A stretch of 64,000 bases of DNA from Duganella qianjiadongensis (GCF_009857915.1 NZ_WWCM01000008.1:124001-188000), one strand, 5' to 3'; shown: positions 8,209 through 17,112, numbered from the stretch's first letter. A program made the numbers and translations. Notes: generated from the sequence alone by a model not told the origin.

Positions 8209-9699
8209 ATGTCTCTGTTTGCCTCCCGCACGCCGCTGCGTGCTCTGGCCGGCGCGCTGGCGCTAGTCTGCGGCGCTGCCATATTCGCGCCGCTGTCCGT
8301 CCATGCTGCCGCCAGTGCCGCCGCTGTTGCTGCGGCTTCCGTCAAAGTCGTACAGCCAGCCACCGTGCGCGTCGACTATCTGCATAGCGGGAATGCGCTG
8401 AACGAGAACTATGCGCTCGAGCGCGTGGTGATCGAGCCGCTGCCATGGCCGGGCGATGTGCGGCGCGCTATCGACGACACCAATCGTGGCAACAATATGC
8501 TGGAAGTGGTGGACAGTAAAACCGGTGAACTGCTCTACTCGCGTGGTTTCTCCACCGTGTTTGCCGAGTGGCGCAGTACGGAGGAAGCCCAGCATGCCAA
8601 TCGGGGTTTTCAGGAGTCGGTGCGTTTCCCCAAGCCGGACCGGCCAGTGCGGGTACGCATACTCAAACGTGACGATCGCAATGCGTTCTCGGTGGTGTGG
8701 ACGGCCGAAATCGATACCGATGCCATGGACGTGGTGCGCAAGCTGCCGCCAGCGCCCGTCAAGCCGATAGCGATCTGCGTCAACGGCCCGTCGCCGCAGA
8801 AGGTGGACCTGCTGATCGTCGGCGACGGCTACACTGCTGCTGAAATGCCCAAGTTCGAAGCCAGCGCCCGCAAGCTGGCCGACCATCTGTTTGCCACCTC
8901 GCCTTTCAAGGAGCGCGCCAGCGACTTCAATGTGTGGGCGCTGGCTATGCCGACGGCGGAATCGGGTGTCTCGCGCCCCTCTACGGGGGTACATCACGCT
9001 TCGCCGCTAGGCACGCGCTACGATATCTTCGGCAGCGAGCGTTATGTACTCACCACGGACAACCGTGCCCTGCGCGAGCTGGCGCAGTACGCGCCATATG
9101 AGTTTATCGAAATTCTGGTGAATAACGAGACCTATGGCGGTGGCGGCATCTTCGGCCAGTTCAGTACGGCGGCAGCAAATAACGACTGGGCCAATTACCT
9201 GTTCGTGCACGAATTCGGCCACCACTTCGCCGGTCTGGCCGACGAGTACTACACCTCGCCGGTGGCCTACCAGTCCGGCGCAGCCCGCCCCGAACCATGG
9301 GAACCGAATGCCACGGCGCTGCGTGATCCGGCCAAGCTCAAATGGCAGCGCTTCGTCACCGCAGGCACGCCGCTGCCTACGCCATGGCCCAAGCAGACTT
9401 ATGAAACGGCGTCGCGCGCCTACCAGAAAGAACGTGCGGCTTTGCGCGCGGCGCAGCGCCCCGAGCCGGAAATGAGTGCGCTGTTCAAAAAGGATCTGGC
9501 CGAGAGCACGGCGCTATTTACGCCGGATCCGCACTATCATGCAGTCGGTGCATTCGAGGGCGCCAACTACGAAGCGAGCGGCTACTACCGGCCGCAGATG
9601 CAGTGCATCATGTTCGATCGCAGCGAGAAGTTCTGCGCCGTGTGCGCCGATGCGATCAGCACCATCATCGATCTGTATTCGCGCCCGCCAGCACAGTAA
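8209..9699 (+). CDS. Secreted M64-family zinc metallopeptidase
   Basis: A 496-residue protein with a signal peptide (residues 1-28, ending VHA). The N-terminal half (about 30-190) matches the beta-sandwich region seen before the catalytic domain in M64 peptidases. The catalytic zinc site is HEFGHHFAGLADEY: H334, E335, H338 and D345. Family M64 includes the IgA peptidase of Clostridium ramosum and many secreted bacterial enzymes of unknown target. ATG 8209 is preferred over an upstream in-frame ATG at 8173 because AGGAAG sits at the right distance and a normal signal peptide follows. The gene follows two secreted cyanophycinases, consistent with an extracellular peptide-degrading set. Substrate unknown. 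Confidence 0.85.
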   Translation: MSLFASRTPLRALAGALALVCGAAIFAPLSVHAAASAAAVAAASVKVVQPATVRVDYLHSGNALNENYALERVVIEPLPWPGDVRRAIDDTNRGNNMLEVVDSKTGELLYSRGFSTVFAEWRSTEEAQHANRGFQESVRFPKPDRPVRVRILKRDDRNAFSVVWTAEIDTDAMDVVRKLPPAPVKPIAICVNGPSPQKVDLLIVGDGYTAAEMPKFEASARKLADHLFATSPFKERASDFNVWALAMPTAESGVSRPSTGVHHASPLGTRYDIFGSERYVLTTDNRALRELAQYAPYEFIEILVNNETYGGGGIFGQFSTAAANNDWANYLFVHEFGHHFAGLADEYYTSPVAYQSGAARPEPWEPNATALRDPAKLKWQRFVTAGTPLPTPWPKQTYETASRAYQKERAALRAAQRPEPEMSALFKKDLAESTALFTPDPHYHAVGAFEGANYEASGYYRPQMQCIMFDRSEKFCAVCADAISTIIDLYSRPPAQ

Positions 9700-9795
9700 A
9701 GCGTGCAAGCCCCATGCCGATCCGCTATGCCGTATTGGGGCATTGCGTCAATAGCCGCGTGATATGCTGAAAAATAGGCGTCATCAACATGCGAG

Positions 9796-9996
9796 TCAGG
9801 AGTTTTTGCCGCCGATGATTTCTGCCAGCAGTTCTGGCGGGATCGGCTGGCCGCTGGAGCCGAGCTGGCGTACGGTTTCATGCAGAAGATTGAGACGTGT
9901 AACCTTGATGACAGTCCACGAGATGATGCCGGCAATCGGAATCAGCAGGGCAATCACAGGTATCAGGATAGGCGACATATCGGTAAGTAAGCTCAT
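9796..9996 (-). CDS. Small single-span membrane protein, function unknown
   Basis: A 66-residue protein with one strongly hydrophobic segment (about residues 8-30, ILIPVIALLIPIAGIISW) followed by a basic/amphipathic cytoplasmic tail (VIKVTRLNLLHETVRQLG, then SSGQPIPPELLAEIIGG). An AGGAAA ribosome site lies upstream of the ATG at 9996, supporting translation. The shape (one helix plus a short tail with a P-P-E-L motif) recalls small DUF6249-like inner-membrane proteins found in Gammaproteobacteria and Betaproteobacteria, but I cannot assign a function. It converges with the M64 peptidase gene and lies 85 bp from the DinB-like gene, which is on the same strand. Confidence 0.7.
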   Translation of the reverse strand: MSLLTDMSPILIPVIALLIPIAGIISWTVIKVTRLNLLHETVRQLGSSGQPIPPELLAEIIGGKNS

Positions 9997-10081
9997 TATT
10001 TTCCTGTAAATTTTAAATAGGCGAGAGATAAACAGCGCTGGACGCTGCTGCTAAAAGGCCAGTGTGCGCGGTAGGCCGGAT

Positions 10082-10573
10082 TCATGCCAGCCTGCGCTGC
10101 GGTTCGGCCGCATGGATATACACGGTGTAGGTATCGGCTGGCCGTGCTGCTCCGGCCAGATCCAGTGCATGGCCGATGGCTCCGCGGTGATATGTTCCAT
10201 GATTAATGATATGGAACAGCGCTTCCAGCGCGGAAAGCCGCCCGGGCTGGCCATCCATGAAACGCAGCGGTATCTGTTTTTGCAGCACTTCTTCCCTTGC
10301 ATCGGCAACAAATTGTGCCAGCCACTGATTGGAGCGCGCCAGCCGCACGCCCAGCTCCTCCAGTGGCGGAACCACGGCCGTATTGGTAGCCTGATGCGGC
10401 AGCGTTTCGCCTAGCAGACGGGCGCGGAATAATTCTTCCACGATCACCATGTGATTCAATTGCTGGCAAATGAAAGCCACGGCAGCGGCGCCATCCCGCG
10501 TGGCCAGCGCCTGGGCGGCATCGAGGGTACGCTGGTCGGCCCATTGTTTGTAGTTGAAAGCGCGGATGAGCAT
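10082..10573 (-). CDS. DinB-fold metal-dependent protein
   Basis: A 163-residue four-helix-bundle protein of the DinB/YfiT-like superfamily. The three metal-binding histidines are recognisable at H41 (LNHMV), H125 and H129 (HGTYHRGAIGH), and the start MLIRAFNYKQWAD is typical of the DinB_2 subgroup. Members bind a divalent metal; the best studied are thiol-dependent S-transferases, while DinB itself is damage-inducible in Bacillus, so the molecular role here is unknown. ATG 10573 was chosen because family proteins begin with this helix and a GGAAA site precedes it; the frame remains open upstream to 10744, overlapping the preceding gene, which is unlikely to be translated. Confidence 0.8.
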   Translation of the reverse strand: MLIRAFNYKQWADQRTLDAAQALATRDGAAAVAFICQQLNHMVIVEELFRARLLGETLPHQATNTAVVPPLEELGVRLARSNQWLAQFVADAREEVLQKQIPLRFMDGQPGRLSALEALFHIINHGTYHRGAIGHALDLAGAARPADTYTVYIHAAEPQRRLA

Positions 10574-10634
10574 AGTTTCCGGATGACTCAGGGAGCAAGA
10601 AGGTCGTATCGGCGGGTGTAAGCCGGAGCGTAGT

Positions 10635-11183
10635 CTAGCCGCAGGCATCGGCGTTGCCGAATTTATCCGATTTAGTCCAGCCCTGCTTGCCAGCGCTATT
10701 GCGTATCTGCTTCCACCATACCATTCTGGCCCGTTCGGCAGCAACGGTAGGAATAGCGCCCAGTTCCACGCTGCTGTGATACACCTTGCCCTGATACCAG
10801 AAGAGGAAAGCGCCCTCGCCCAGCGGTGCCAGCAGGTAGAGCATATCGCCCGGCTTGAGCGCCAGTTGCGGTCCGTCTTTGCCGTCGATATAGCCGTCCT
10901 GCATGGCCCGGTCTATGCGCACGCGGGCGGCTTTCTCGGTGATGACTACGCCGGTCAGTGCGGTGACTTTTTCATCGGGATGCAGGCGGAAAGCCAGCGC
11001 CGAACCGGCCTTGCGGGTGGCATACACATCGATGTCGTCGCTGGCCGTCCATTCCCGATAGGTACAGCATTCGAACGGACACACGCCCCAGTTCTCATAG
11101 TTAGGCGGCGGCTGATTTCCTGCCTGCGCAGATGGCGCAACAGAGGCAAACAGGCCCGCAGCCGCCAGCAGTAAGGCTTTCAT
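10635..11183 (-). CDS. Secreted protein of unknown function, SH3-like character
   Basis: A 182-residue protein with a clear signal peptide (MKALLLAAAGLFASVAPSAQA). The mature part begins with a cysteine cluster (GVCPFECCTYREW), then a beta-rich stretch resembling bacterial SH3-type domains (DIDVYATRKAGSALAFRL, VTALTGVV). It ends with WWKQIRNSAGKQGWTKSDKF, again SH3-like, and a final cysteine. It is probably periplasmic or surface associated with disulfides. ATG 11183 was selected over 11216 because GGGAGC precedes it and the signal peptide starts cleanly. No catalytic motif is visible. Fold assignment is inference from the residue pattern only. Confidence 0.7.
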   Translation of the reverse strand: MKALLLAAAGLFASVAPSAQAGNQPPPNYENWGVCPFECCTYREWTASDDIDVYATRKAGSALAFRLHPDEKVTALTGVVITEKAARVRIDRAMQDGYIDGKDGPQLALKPGDMLYLLAPLGEGAFLFWYQGKVYHSSVELGAIPTVAAERARMVWWKQIRNSAGKQGWTKSDKFGNADACG

Positions 11184-11363
11184 CTTGATGCTCCCGTATC
11201 GAACATGCTTGATCATGCCTGACAGGATAGCATTATTGCGGATTTTGAAATGTAAGAATTGTCACAGGCAGCGGGACTGGTGGCCGCTCACCGTGACGGG
11301 GGCAAAGCAGGCGGCGAGGGCGAGGATGCAGCTGGCTTGCCGCCAGCCGACAGAGATGGCATG

Positions 11364-11388
11364 CGGCCGCCAGACTGGCTGGCGGCCG
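11364..11388 (-). terminator. GC-rich hairpin after parC
   Basis: A 10-bp inverted repeat (CGGCCGCCAG / CTGGCGGCCG) with a 5-nt loop begins 7 bp after the parC stop codon. There is no U-tract on the minus strand, so it may act as an mRNA 3'-end stabiliser or a Rho-assisted stop rather than a classical terminator. Confidence 0.4.
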
Positions 11389-11395
11389 TAGGCGC

Positions 11396-14002
11396 CTAGA
11401 TGATAGGCGTGAGGGTGTTCGGTTTGAGCTTGGTCGCGAGGGCCTTGCCCTTGCGCGCGCGCTTGCCGAAGTGGACCGCCAGTGCCGAAGCGGACAGACG
11501 TTCCTCCTGCGGTTTGGCAGCGCGGCCTATGCCGGACACGATCACGCCTTTCTGGCTGATAGGCTGGGCAGCGATCAGGGTTTCCTTGTCTTCCAGCTCC
11601 ATCAGGATCACGCCGCGGCCGCCATTGGTCAGCACCTTCATCTCGTCCAGACCGAACACCAGCACGCGCGCATTGGCCGAAAGCACCGCCACGGCACTGG
11701 CTGTATCGGGAATCACGGCCGGTGGCAGCGGGGTAGCGCCTTCATCGAGCGTGATGTAGGCCTTGCCGCCCTTGATGCGGCTGACCATGTCGGCGGCCTT
11801 GGCGACGAAGCCGAAACCTGCACTGGTGGTCAGCATCATCTGGGTGCTGCCGCTGCCGGCGAAGTAATGCAGGATGCGGGTGCCGCTGGCCAGATCGATC
11901 AAGGTGGTAATCGGTACGCCGTCGCCGCGCGCATTCGGCAGCGCCGCTACCGGCACGGAGTAGATCTTGCCGTTGCTGCCGAAGGCCAGCAGGTGGTCCA
12001 CCGTGCGGCATTCGAAGGCGCCATACAGGCTGTCGCCGGCCTTGAAGGTGAACTGCGCCGAGTCGTGGCCTATGCCGCTACGGGCACGGATCCAGCCTTT
12101 TTCCGAGATGATGACAGTAACCGGCTCGTCCACCACCTTCTGTTCCACCACGGCTTTCTGGGCTTCTTCGATCAGGGTGCGGCGGGCATCGCCATACTGC
12201 TTGGTGTCGGTTTCGATTTCCTTGATGATGGCGCGTTTCATCGAGTTCGGGTTGTCCAGCAGATCCTGCAGGATGCCTTTCTCTTTGCGCAGTTCGGCCA
12301 GTTCCTGCTGAATCTTGATAGCTTCCAGACGGGCCAGCTGGCGCAGGCGGATTTCCAGTATATCCTCGGCCTGGATTTCCGACAGGCGGAAGCGTTCCAT
12401 CAGCGCCGCTTTCGGTTCGTCCGAATTGCGGATGATGTGGATGACTTCATCGATATTCAGCAGGATGGTCTCGCGGCCTTCCAGAATATGGATGCGCGCA
12501 TCGACCTTGCCCAGCTTGTACTGGCTGCGGCGGGTCACGGTGGCGAAGCGGAAGGTGATCCACTCCTGCAGAATTTCGGACAGGCCTTTCTGGCGCGGAC
12601 GGCCATCGCCCCCTATCATCACCAGATTGATGGAAGCCGACGATTCGAGCGAAGTATGGGCCAGCAACAGCAGCATGAATTCGGTCTGGTCCTGATTCTT
12701 CGACTTCGGTTCGAACACCAGACGCACGGGCGCAGCGCGGCCCGATTCGTCGCGGATAGTGTCGAGCGAATTGAGGATCAGCGACTTCAGCGCCAGCTGT
12801 TCGGGCGACAGGGTCTTCTTGCCCAGCTTGATTTTCGGGTTGGTCAGCTCTTCGATCTCTTCCAGCACTTTCTGGGCCGACGTACCGGGCGGCAGTTCCG
12901 TTACCACGGCCTGCCACTGGCCGCGCGCCAGCTCTTCGATCTTCCAGCGGGCCCGCACTTTCATGCTGCCACGGCCGGTCGCGTACATATCGCTGATCTG
13001 CGAAGCAGGCGTGATGATCTGGCCGCCGCCGGGGAAGTCCGGGCCGGGGATCAGTTCCATCAGTTCGCTGTGGCTGATCTTCGGGTTCTTGATCATGGCC
13101 ACCGTGGCCTGCGCCACTTCGGCCAGATTGTGCGACGGGATTTCCGTCGCCAGACCCACGGCAATACCGGACGCGCCATTCAGCAGCACCATCGGCAGAC
13201 GGGCCGGCAGCAGCGTCGGTTCTTCGGTCGAGCCGTCATAGTTGGCCTGGAATTCCACCGTGCCCAGATTGATTTCGTCCAGCAGCACCTTGGCGATAGG
13301 CGTCAAGCGGGCCTCGGTGTATCGCATGGCTGCAGCGCCGTCGCCGTCGCGCGAACCGAAGTTACCCTGACCGTCGACCAGCGGATAGCGCAGCGAGAAG
13401 TCCTGCGCCATACGCACCATGGCGTCGTACACCGACTGGTCGCCGTGCGGGTGCAGCTTACCGAGCACGTCACCCACCACCGTGGCCGATTTGCGCGGCT
13501 TGGCGGTTGAATTCAGGCCCATTTCGTTCATCGCGTACAGAATGCGGCGCTGTACCGGCTTCTGGCCATCGCATACGTCGGGCAGGGCGCGGCCCTTGAC
13601 TACCGAGATGGCGTAATCGAGATAGGCGCGTTCGGCGAAGGTAGACAGGGTCAGGGCATCGCCGCCGTCACCGCCGTCGCCATTGCCGAAGACACCGTTG
13701 TCCTCGCCGCCGTTGCCGCCGCCATTATCACCGTTATCGCCGCCACCACTGCCGCTATCGCCACTGTCGCCGCCATCGCCATCGCCAGCTTCAGCACTGG
13801 CGGCCATGCCGCTTTCTGCTACGGCATCGCCGGTTTCTAGGTCTGCCAGCGCCACTTCCGCGCCGCTGTCGAACAGATCGCCTTCTACGGCGGCAGGTGC
13901 TGGCGCGGTTTTGTGCGCAGGTGCGTCAGCCTTGCCGGCAGACGCGCTGCTGTTTGCGGCCGGCTCGTTGGCCGGTTCGTCAAAGAGATTTGCTTGAGTC
14001 AT
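11396..14002 (-). CDS. parC: DNA topoisomerase IV subunit A
   Basis: An 868-residue type IIA topoisomerase A subunit that, with ParE, decatenates daughter chromosomes. The core begins near residue 116 ([17 protein letters not shown]) with the breakage-reunion domain; the active-site tyrosine is Y228 in [10 protein letters not shown], and [15 protein letters not shown] is the QRDR region. The C-terminal part has degenerate beta-pinwheel repeats and ends with a basic tail. Directly downstream of parE (12 bp gap) in one operon. Oddity: the N-terminal 115 residues are an extension not seen in E. coli ParC, first Ala/Pro-rich and then a Gly/Asp/Asn low-complexity run (about 73-115). No alternative start fits the core better, because the frame is open throughout and the only near-upstream ATG is the annotated one. 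Confidence 0.96.
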   Translation of the reverse strand: MTQANLFDEPANEPAANSSASAGKADAPAHKTAPAPAAVEGDLFDSGAEVALADLETGDAVAESGMAASAEAGDGDGGDSGDSGSGGGDNGDNGGGNGGEDNGVFGNGDGGDGGDALTLSTFAERAYLDYAISVVKGRALPDVCDGQKPVQRRILYAMNEMGLNSTAKPRKSATVVGDVLGKLHPHGDQSVYDAMVRMAQDFSLRYPLVDGQGNFGSRDGDGAAAMRYTEARLTPIAKVLLDEINLGTVEFQANYDGSTEEPTLLPARLPMVLLNGASGIAVGLATEIPSHNLAEVAQATVAMIKNPKISHSELMELIPGPDFPGGGQIITPASQISDMYATGRGSMKVRARWKIEELARGQWQAVVTELPPGTSAQKVLEEIEELTNPKIKLGKKTLSPEQLALKSLILNSLDTIRDESGRAAPVRLVFEPKSKNQDQTEFMLLLLAHTSLESSASINLVMIGGDGRPRQKGLSEILQEWITFRFATVTRRSQYKLGKVDARIHILEGRETILLNIDEVIHIIRNSDEPKAALMERFRLSEIQAEDILEIRLRQLARLEAIKIQQELAELRKEKGILQDLLDNPNSMKRAIIKEIETDTKQYGDARRTLIEEAQKAVVEQKVVDEPVTVIISEKGWIRARSGIGHDSAQFTFKAGDSLYGAFECRTVDHLLAFGSNGKIYSVPVAALPNARGDGVPITTLIDLASGTRILHYFAGSGSTQMMLTTSAGFGFVAKAADMVSRIKGGKAYITLDEGATPLPPAVIPDTASAVAVLSANARVLVFGLDEMKVLTNGGRGVILMELEDKETLIAAQPISQKGVIVSGIGRAAKPQEERLSASALAVHFGKRARKGKALATKLKPNTLTPII

Positions 14003-14014
14003 GATCAGTAATAG

Positions 14015-16012
14015 TTAGATATCGGCGTCGGCTTCGTTGCCGTGTTCTTCGATCCACGCGCGGCGGGCGGCGGCTTCGCCTTTACCCATCAGCATATTGA
14101 AGCGGGCCGACGATGCGTTCAGGCCTAAGCCGCCCAGCGCTACCGGCAGCAGGCGGCGCGTATCGGGATTCATGGTGGTTTCCCACAGCTGTTCGGCGTT
14201 CATCTCGCCCAGACCTTTGAAGCGCGAGATCGACCATGCGCCTTCTTTCAGGCCGTCCTTGCGCAGCTTGTCCTCGATGGCGGTCAGTTCGCCTTCGTCC
14301 AGCGCATACAGCTTCTGGATAGGCTTCTTGCCCCGTGCCGGTGCATCCACGCGGTACAGCGGCGGACGGGCGATGCAGATATTGCCATTGGCGATAAGCG
14401 CAGGGAAGTGGCGGAAGAATAGCGTCAGCAGCAGCACCTGTATGTGCGAGCCGTCCACGTCCGCATCGGACAGGATGCAGATTTTGCCGTAGCGCAGGCC
14501 GCTCAGATCCGGCGTGCTGTTGGCCGTGTGCGGATCGACGCCGATGGCCACCGCGATGTCGTGGATCTCGTTGTTGGCAAACAGACGGTCGCGGTCCGTC
14601 TCCCACGAGTTCAGCACCTTGCCGCGCAGCGGCAATATGGCCTGGAATTCCTTGTCGCGGCCCATCTTGGCCGAGCCGCCGGCCGAATCGCCCTCGACCA
14701 GGAACAGTTCGGTGCGCGCCACGTCGGACGATTCGCAATCGGTCAGCTTGCCCGGTAAAACCGCTACACCCGAAGACTTTTTCTTTTCCACTTTCTGCAG
14801 CGAGCGCAGACGCGATTGCGCCTGCTTGATCACCAGCTCGGCCAGCTTCTTGCCGTGATCGACGTGCTGGTTAAGCCACAGCTCCAGCGCCGGTTTGGAG
14901 AAGGTCGACACCAGCCGCACGGCATCGCGCGAATTCAGGCGTTCCTTGGTCTGGCCCTGGAATTGCGGGTCCAGCACCTTGGCCGACAGCACGAAGGACA
15001 CCCGGGCAAACACGTCTTCCGGCAGCAGCTTGACGCCCTTCGGCAGTAACGAGTGCAGTTCGACAAAGCTCTTCACTGCGCCATACAGACCGTCGCGCAG
15101 GCCCGATTCGTGGGTGCCGCCGCTCACGGTCGGTATCAGGTTGACGTAGGATTCGCGCACGATGGCGCCTTCTTCCGTCCATGCCACCACCCATGCCGCG
15201 CCTTCGCCTTCGGCAAAGCCTTCCGCGTCGGGGCCGGCAAACTGGGCGCCTTCGAACAGGGGAATCAGGGTTTCGCCGTTGCCGCTCTGGGCCAGCGTTT
15301 CGGTCAGATAGCCGCGCAGGCCGTCGTCGTATTTCCAGGTCTGCGATTCGCCTGTTTTGGCATTGGTCAGGGTGACGGAAACGCCGGGCAGCAGCACGGC
15401 CTTGGAACGCAGCAGGCGTTGCAGCTCGGCTTGCGAGATATTCGGCGAATCGAAGTATTTACCATCGGGCCAGGCGGTCACGCGGGTGCCGGACTTCTTG
15501 CCATCGCGCGGCGCCACCACGGAAGCCAGCGGCTCCACCACGTCGCCATGTTCGAAGGCCAGTTTGTGCAGGCCGGTGCCGTCAGGCTCCTTGCGCCACA
15601 CCGTGATTTCCAGCCGCTTGGACAGCGCATTGGTGACCGACACGCCCACCCCGTGCAGACCGCCGGAGAAGGCATAGGCGCCGCCCGAACCTTTATCGAA
15701 CTTGCCGCCTGCGTGCAGACGGGTAAACACGATTTCTACCGTGGGCACGCCTTCATCGGGGTGCAGGCCGACGGGAATACCGCGGCCATCATCCTCCACG
15801 GTGATGCTGCCGTCGGCATTTTGCGTGACGATAATATTCTTGCAATGGCCACCGAGCGCTTCGTCGGAGGCATTGTCGATCACTTCCTGAATGATGTGCA
15901 GCGGATTCTCGGTGCGGGTGTACATACCCGGACGTTGCTTGACAGGTTCCAGTCCCTTGAGGACGCGGATAGATGATTCGCTATAGTCGGAAACAGGTTT
16001 TTTAGTGGCCAT
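14015..16012 (-). CDS. parE: DNA topoisomerase IV subunit B
   Basis: A 665-residue ATPase subunit of topoisomerase IV. GHKL ATP-binding residues are in EVIDNASDE (E43, N47, D50) and GRGIPVG; the transducer domain follows, then a TOPRIM domain with EGDSAGGSAKMGRD and DADVDGSHI, ending with the typical GLGEMNAEQLWETTMNP segment. The size (under about 700 residues) and the pairing with parC rather than gyrA identify it as ParE rather than GyrB. First gene of a two-gene operon; a candidate LexA site lies 27 bp upstream of its ATG. Confidence 0.96.
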   Translation of the reverse strand: MATKKPVSDYSESSIRVLKGLEPVKQRPGMYTRTENPLHIIQEVIDNASDEALGGHCKNIIVTQNADGSITVEDDGRGIPVGLHPDEGVPTVEIVFTRLHAGGKFDKGSGGAYAFSGGLHGVGVSVTNALSKRLEITVWRKEPDGTGLHKLAFEHGDVVEPLASVVAPRDGKKSGTRVTAWPDGKYFDSPNISQAELQRLLRSKAVLLPGVSVTLTNAKTGESQTWKYDDGLRGYLTETLAQSGNGETLIPLFEGAQFAGPDAEGFAEGEGAAWVVAWTEEGAIVRESYVNLIPTVSGGTHESGLRDGLYGAVKSFVELHSLLPKGVKLLPEDVFARVSFVLSAKVLDPQFQGQTKERLNSRDAVRLVSTFSKPALELWLNQHVDHGKKLAELVIKQAQSRLRSLQKVEKKKSSGVAVLPGKLTDCESSDVARTELFLVEGDSAGGSAKMGRDKEFQAILPLRGKVLNSWETDRDRLFANNEIHDIAVAIGVDPHTANSTPDLSGLRYGKICILSDADVDGSHIQVLLLTLFFRHFPALIANGNICIARPPLYRVDAPARGKKPIQKLYALDEGELTAIEDKLRKDGLKEGAWSISRFKGLGEMNAEQLWETTMNPDTRRLLPVALGGLGLNASSARFNMLMGKGEAAARRAWIEEHGNEADADI

Positions 16013-16038
16013 ACGTGATCAAGCTGATAATTTAATTA

Positions 16039-16054
16039 CTGTGTTTATGTACAG
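16039..16054 (-). promoter_or_regulatory. Candidate LexA (SOS) operator upstream of parE
   Basis: CTGT-N8-ACAG (CTGTGTTTATGTACAG) matches the gammaproteobacterial/betaproteobacterial LexA consensus CTGTATATATATACAG at both conserved arms, with an AT-rich spacer. It ends 27 bp from the parE start codon, a position where repression would be effective. Sequence match only; one such 4+4 match can arise by chance. Confidence 0.45.
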
Positions 16055-16125
16055 TTTTATGCGAACGTTTGCGTATTCTATCCTCAACTGGCGGCAATCG
16101 CGGCAAAAAATCGGTGCGCGCTAGT

Positions 16126-16189
16126 TTATACACGATGTTTACTGTGCCAGCCCACCTTTTTAGACGGTTTTTACGACGCCGGCGCTAAG
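16126..16189 (+). promoter_or_regulatory. Phased TTTAC-repeat promoter 1 (KdpE-like), upstream of a small ORF
   Basis: Repeat hexamers TTATAC (16126), GTTTAC (16137), TTTTAG (16158) and TTTTAC (16169) are spaced 11, 21 and 11 bp, and a -10-like GCTAAG starts at 16184, 15 bp after the last repeat start. Exactly the same spacing is seen upstream of the TorF-type porin and of the kdp operon. The 11-bp direct-repeat geometry is typical of OmpR-family response-regulator sites overlapping the -35 region. KdpE as the regulator is inference. Confidence 0.6.
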
Positions 16190-16225
16190 CTGTTGGCATG
16201 CCTAGCCATACAAGAGAGGTGTCCC

Positions 16226-16366
16226 GTGCACGCATTTTTCCAGACTAAACCGGCCCAGCGCCCTTCGCTGTGGCGTCACCAGCCAAAGGCAGCGCCGTGC
16301 TTGATGCAGTTGACGGTGGATACGGACTCGCTGTCAGTGCTCAGGCGGCAACGGCCAGCCGCCTGA
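16226..16366 (+). CDS. Putative 46-residue small protein under a KdpE-like promoter
   Basis: GTG at 16226 is preceded by a GAGAGGTG ribosome site 6-7 bp upstream and opens a 46-codon frame ending at TGA 16364-16366. The product is basic (many R, K, Q, P; N-terminus MHAFFQTKPAQRP) without a signal peptide or membrane helix, and has no family I recognise. Support comes from context: the start lies 52 bp after the last repeat of a promoter with the same architecture as those of the porin and kdp operon (53-73 bp to their starts). A perfect 10-bp stem (16340-16349/16358-16367) overlaps the stop codon and may end the transcript or form a regulatory RNA. It could instead be a non-coding RNA. Confidence 0.4.
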   Translation: MHAFFQTKPAQRPSLWRHQPKAAPCLMQLTVDTDSLSVLRRQRPAA

Positions 16367-16403
16367 GCTACGCTCCCGCGCAGGCGGGGGGCAGCAGCAC
16401 CGC

Positions 16404-16967
16404 TTAAGCGTTCGCGCCGGGGGCAAACACCTGACGATACAGGTGGCGCACTTCCGGCGTGCACAGTACCTGATCATCTTCCTCATCTGCGTGGGCCAGC
16501 GCGCTGTGTCGGGTGTAATACGCGCCCCGTTCATCCAGCACCAGTTGCTCGACCAGCCGCGCTGATTCCAGCTGGGCGACAAACAGCAGAATATTGCCCA
16601 CTTCCTGCACGCTCAGTTCGCGCGCACCATGGGCCACCGAAACCAGTATGCGCGCAGCCGGGTTATGGCTTGCCGCGCCGCGTAGCAGATTTAACAGCTG
16701 CGCCGTCGTGTGCTGTTGCTGCAGGTCGTCAGGCTGCAGCAGCACCACGATCAGGCTGGCCATGGCCAGCGCCGCGGCATGGTTGCTGTCGTGTGCAGCG
16801 GAGGCATAGATGACGGTATCATCATACGGCGGGTGTGCCGGACGACCTGCAGTGCCGGCCGAGTCCTGCAGTAGCACGCGTTTGCCTTCGGTGGTACGCA
16901 GCAGAGCCAGTTGCTGGCCCAGTTCAGCGGCGGCAGCGGGCTCGGTGCTGATCAGCGCAAGTATCAT
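16404..16967 (-). CDS. ParA/MinD-like protein lacking the P-loop
   Basis: A 187-residue protein whose layout follows small ParA-type ATPases: beta-strand MILALIS, helix, GKRVLLQDSAG (the position of the strand before the conserved Asp), then LIVVLLQPDD followed by a helix like TAQLLNLLRGA, NPAARILVSVA (the NKV-like strand), and a C-terminal QVF helix. The deviant Walker A (KGGVGKT) expected after strand 1 is absent, replaced by STEPAAAAELG, so ATP binding is unlikely. ATG 16967 is supported by a GGAGAA site. It sits between the small ORF and the porin, convergent with the former. It is probably a degenerate paralogue with a binding rather than partitioning role, or a decaying gene. The homology call is by eye. 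Confidence 0.55.
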   Translation of the reverse strand: MILALISTEPAAAAELGQQLALLRTTEGKRVLLQDSAGTAGRPAHPPYDDTVIYASAAHDSNHAAALAMASLIVVLLQPDDLQQQHTTAQLLNLLRGAASHNPAARILVSVAHGARELSVQEVGNILLFVAQLESARLVEQLVLDERGAYYTRHSALAHADEEDDQVLCTPEVRHLYRQVFAPGANA

Positions 16968-17112
16968 TGTTGTTCTCCAGATGAGGTGTGGGCGGTATTC
17001 GGCTAGCCGTCGGTACGGCAACCCCAGCTTAGACCGCCGCCCGTAAAGATAGTCTAAATATTCGCCTCTCCCCGGTAAACGCTGCATAAACGGGGCACCA
17101 TCTTCTACCGGC

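Noticed and set aside
9709-9741. GCCCCA...TGGGGC symmetry after the M64 gene
   Set aside because: Only about 5-6 bp with a long loop and no T-run.
11471-13510. 679-codon plus-strand frame opposite parC
   Set aside because: Antisense shadow; parC motifs are clear on the other strand.
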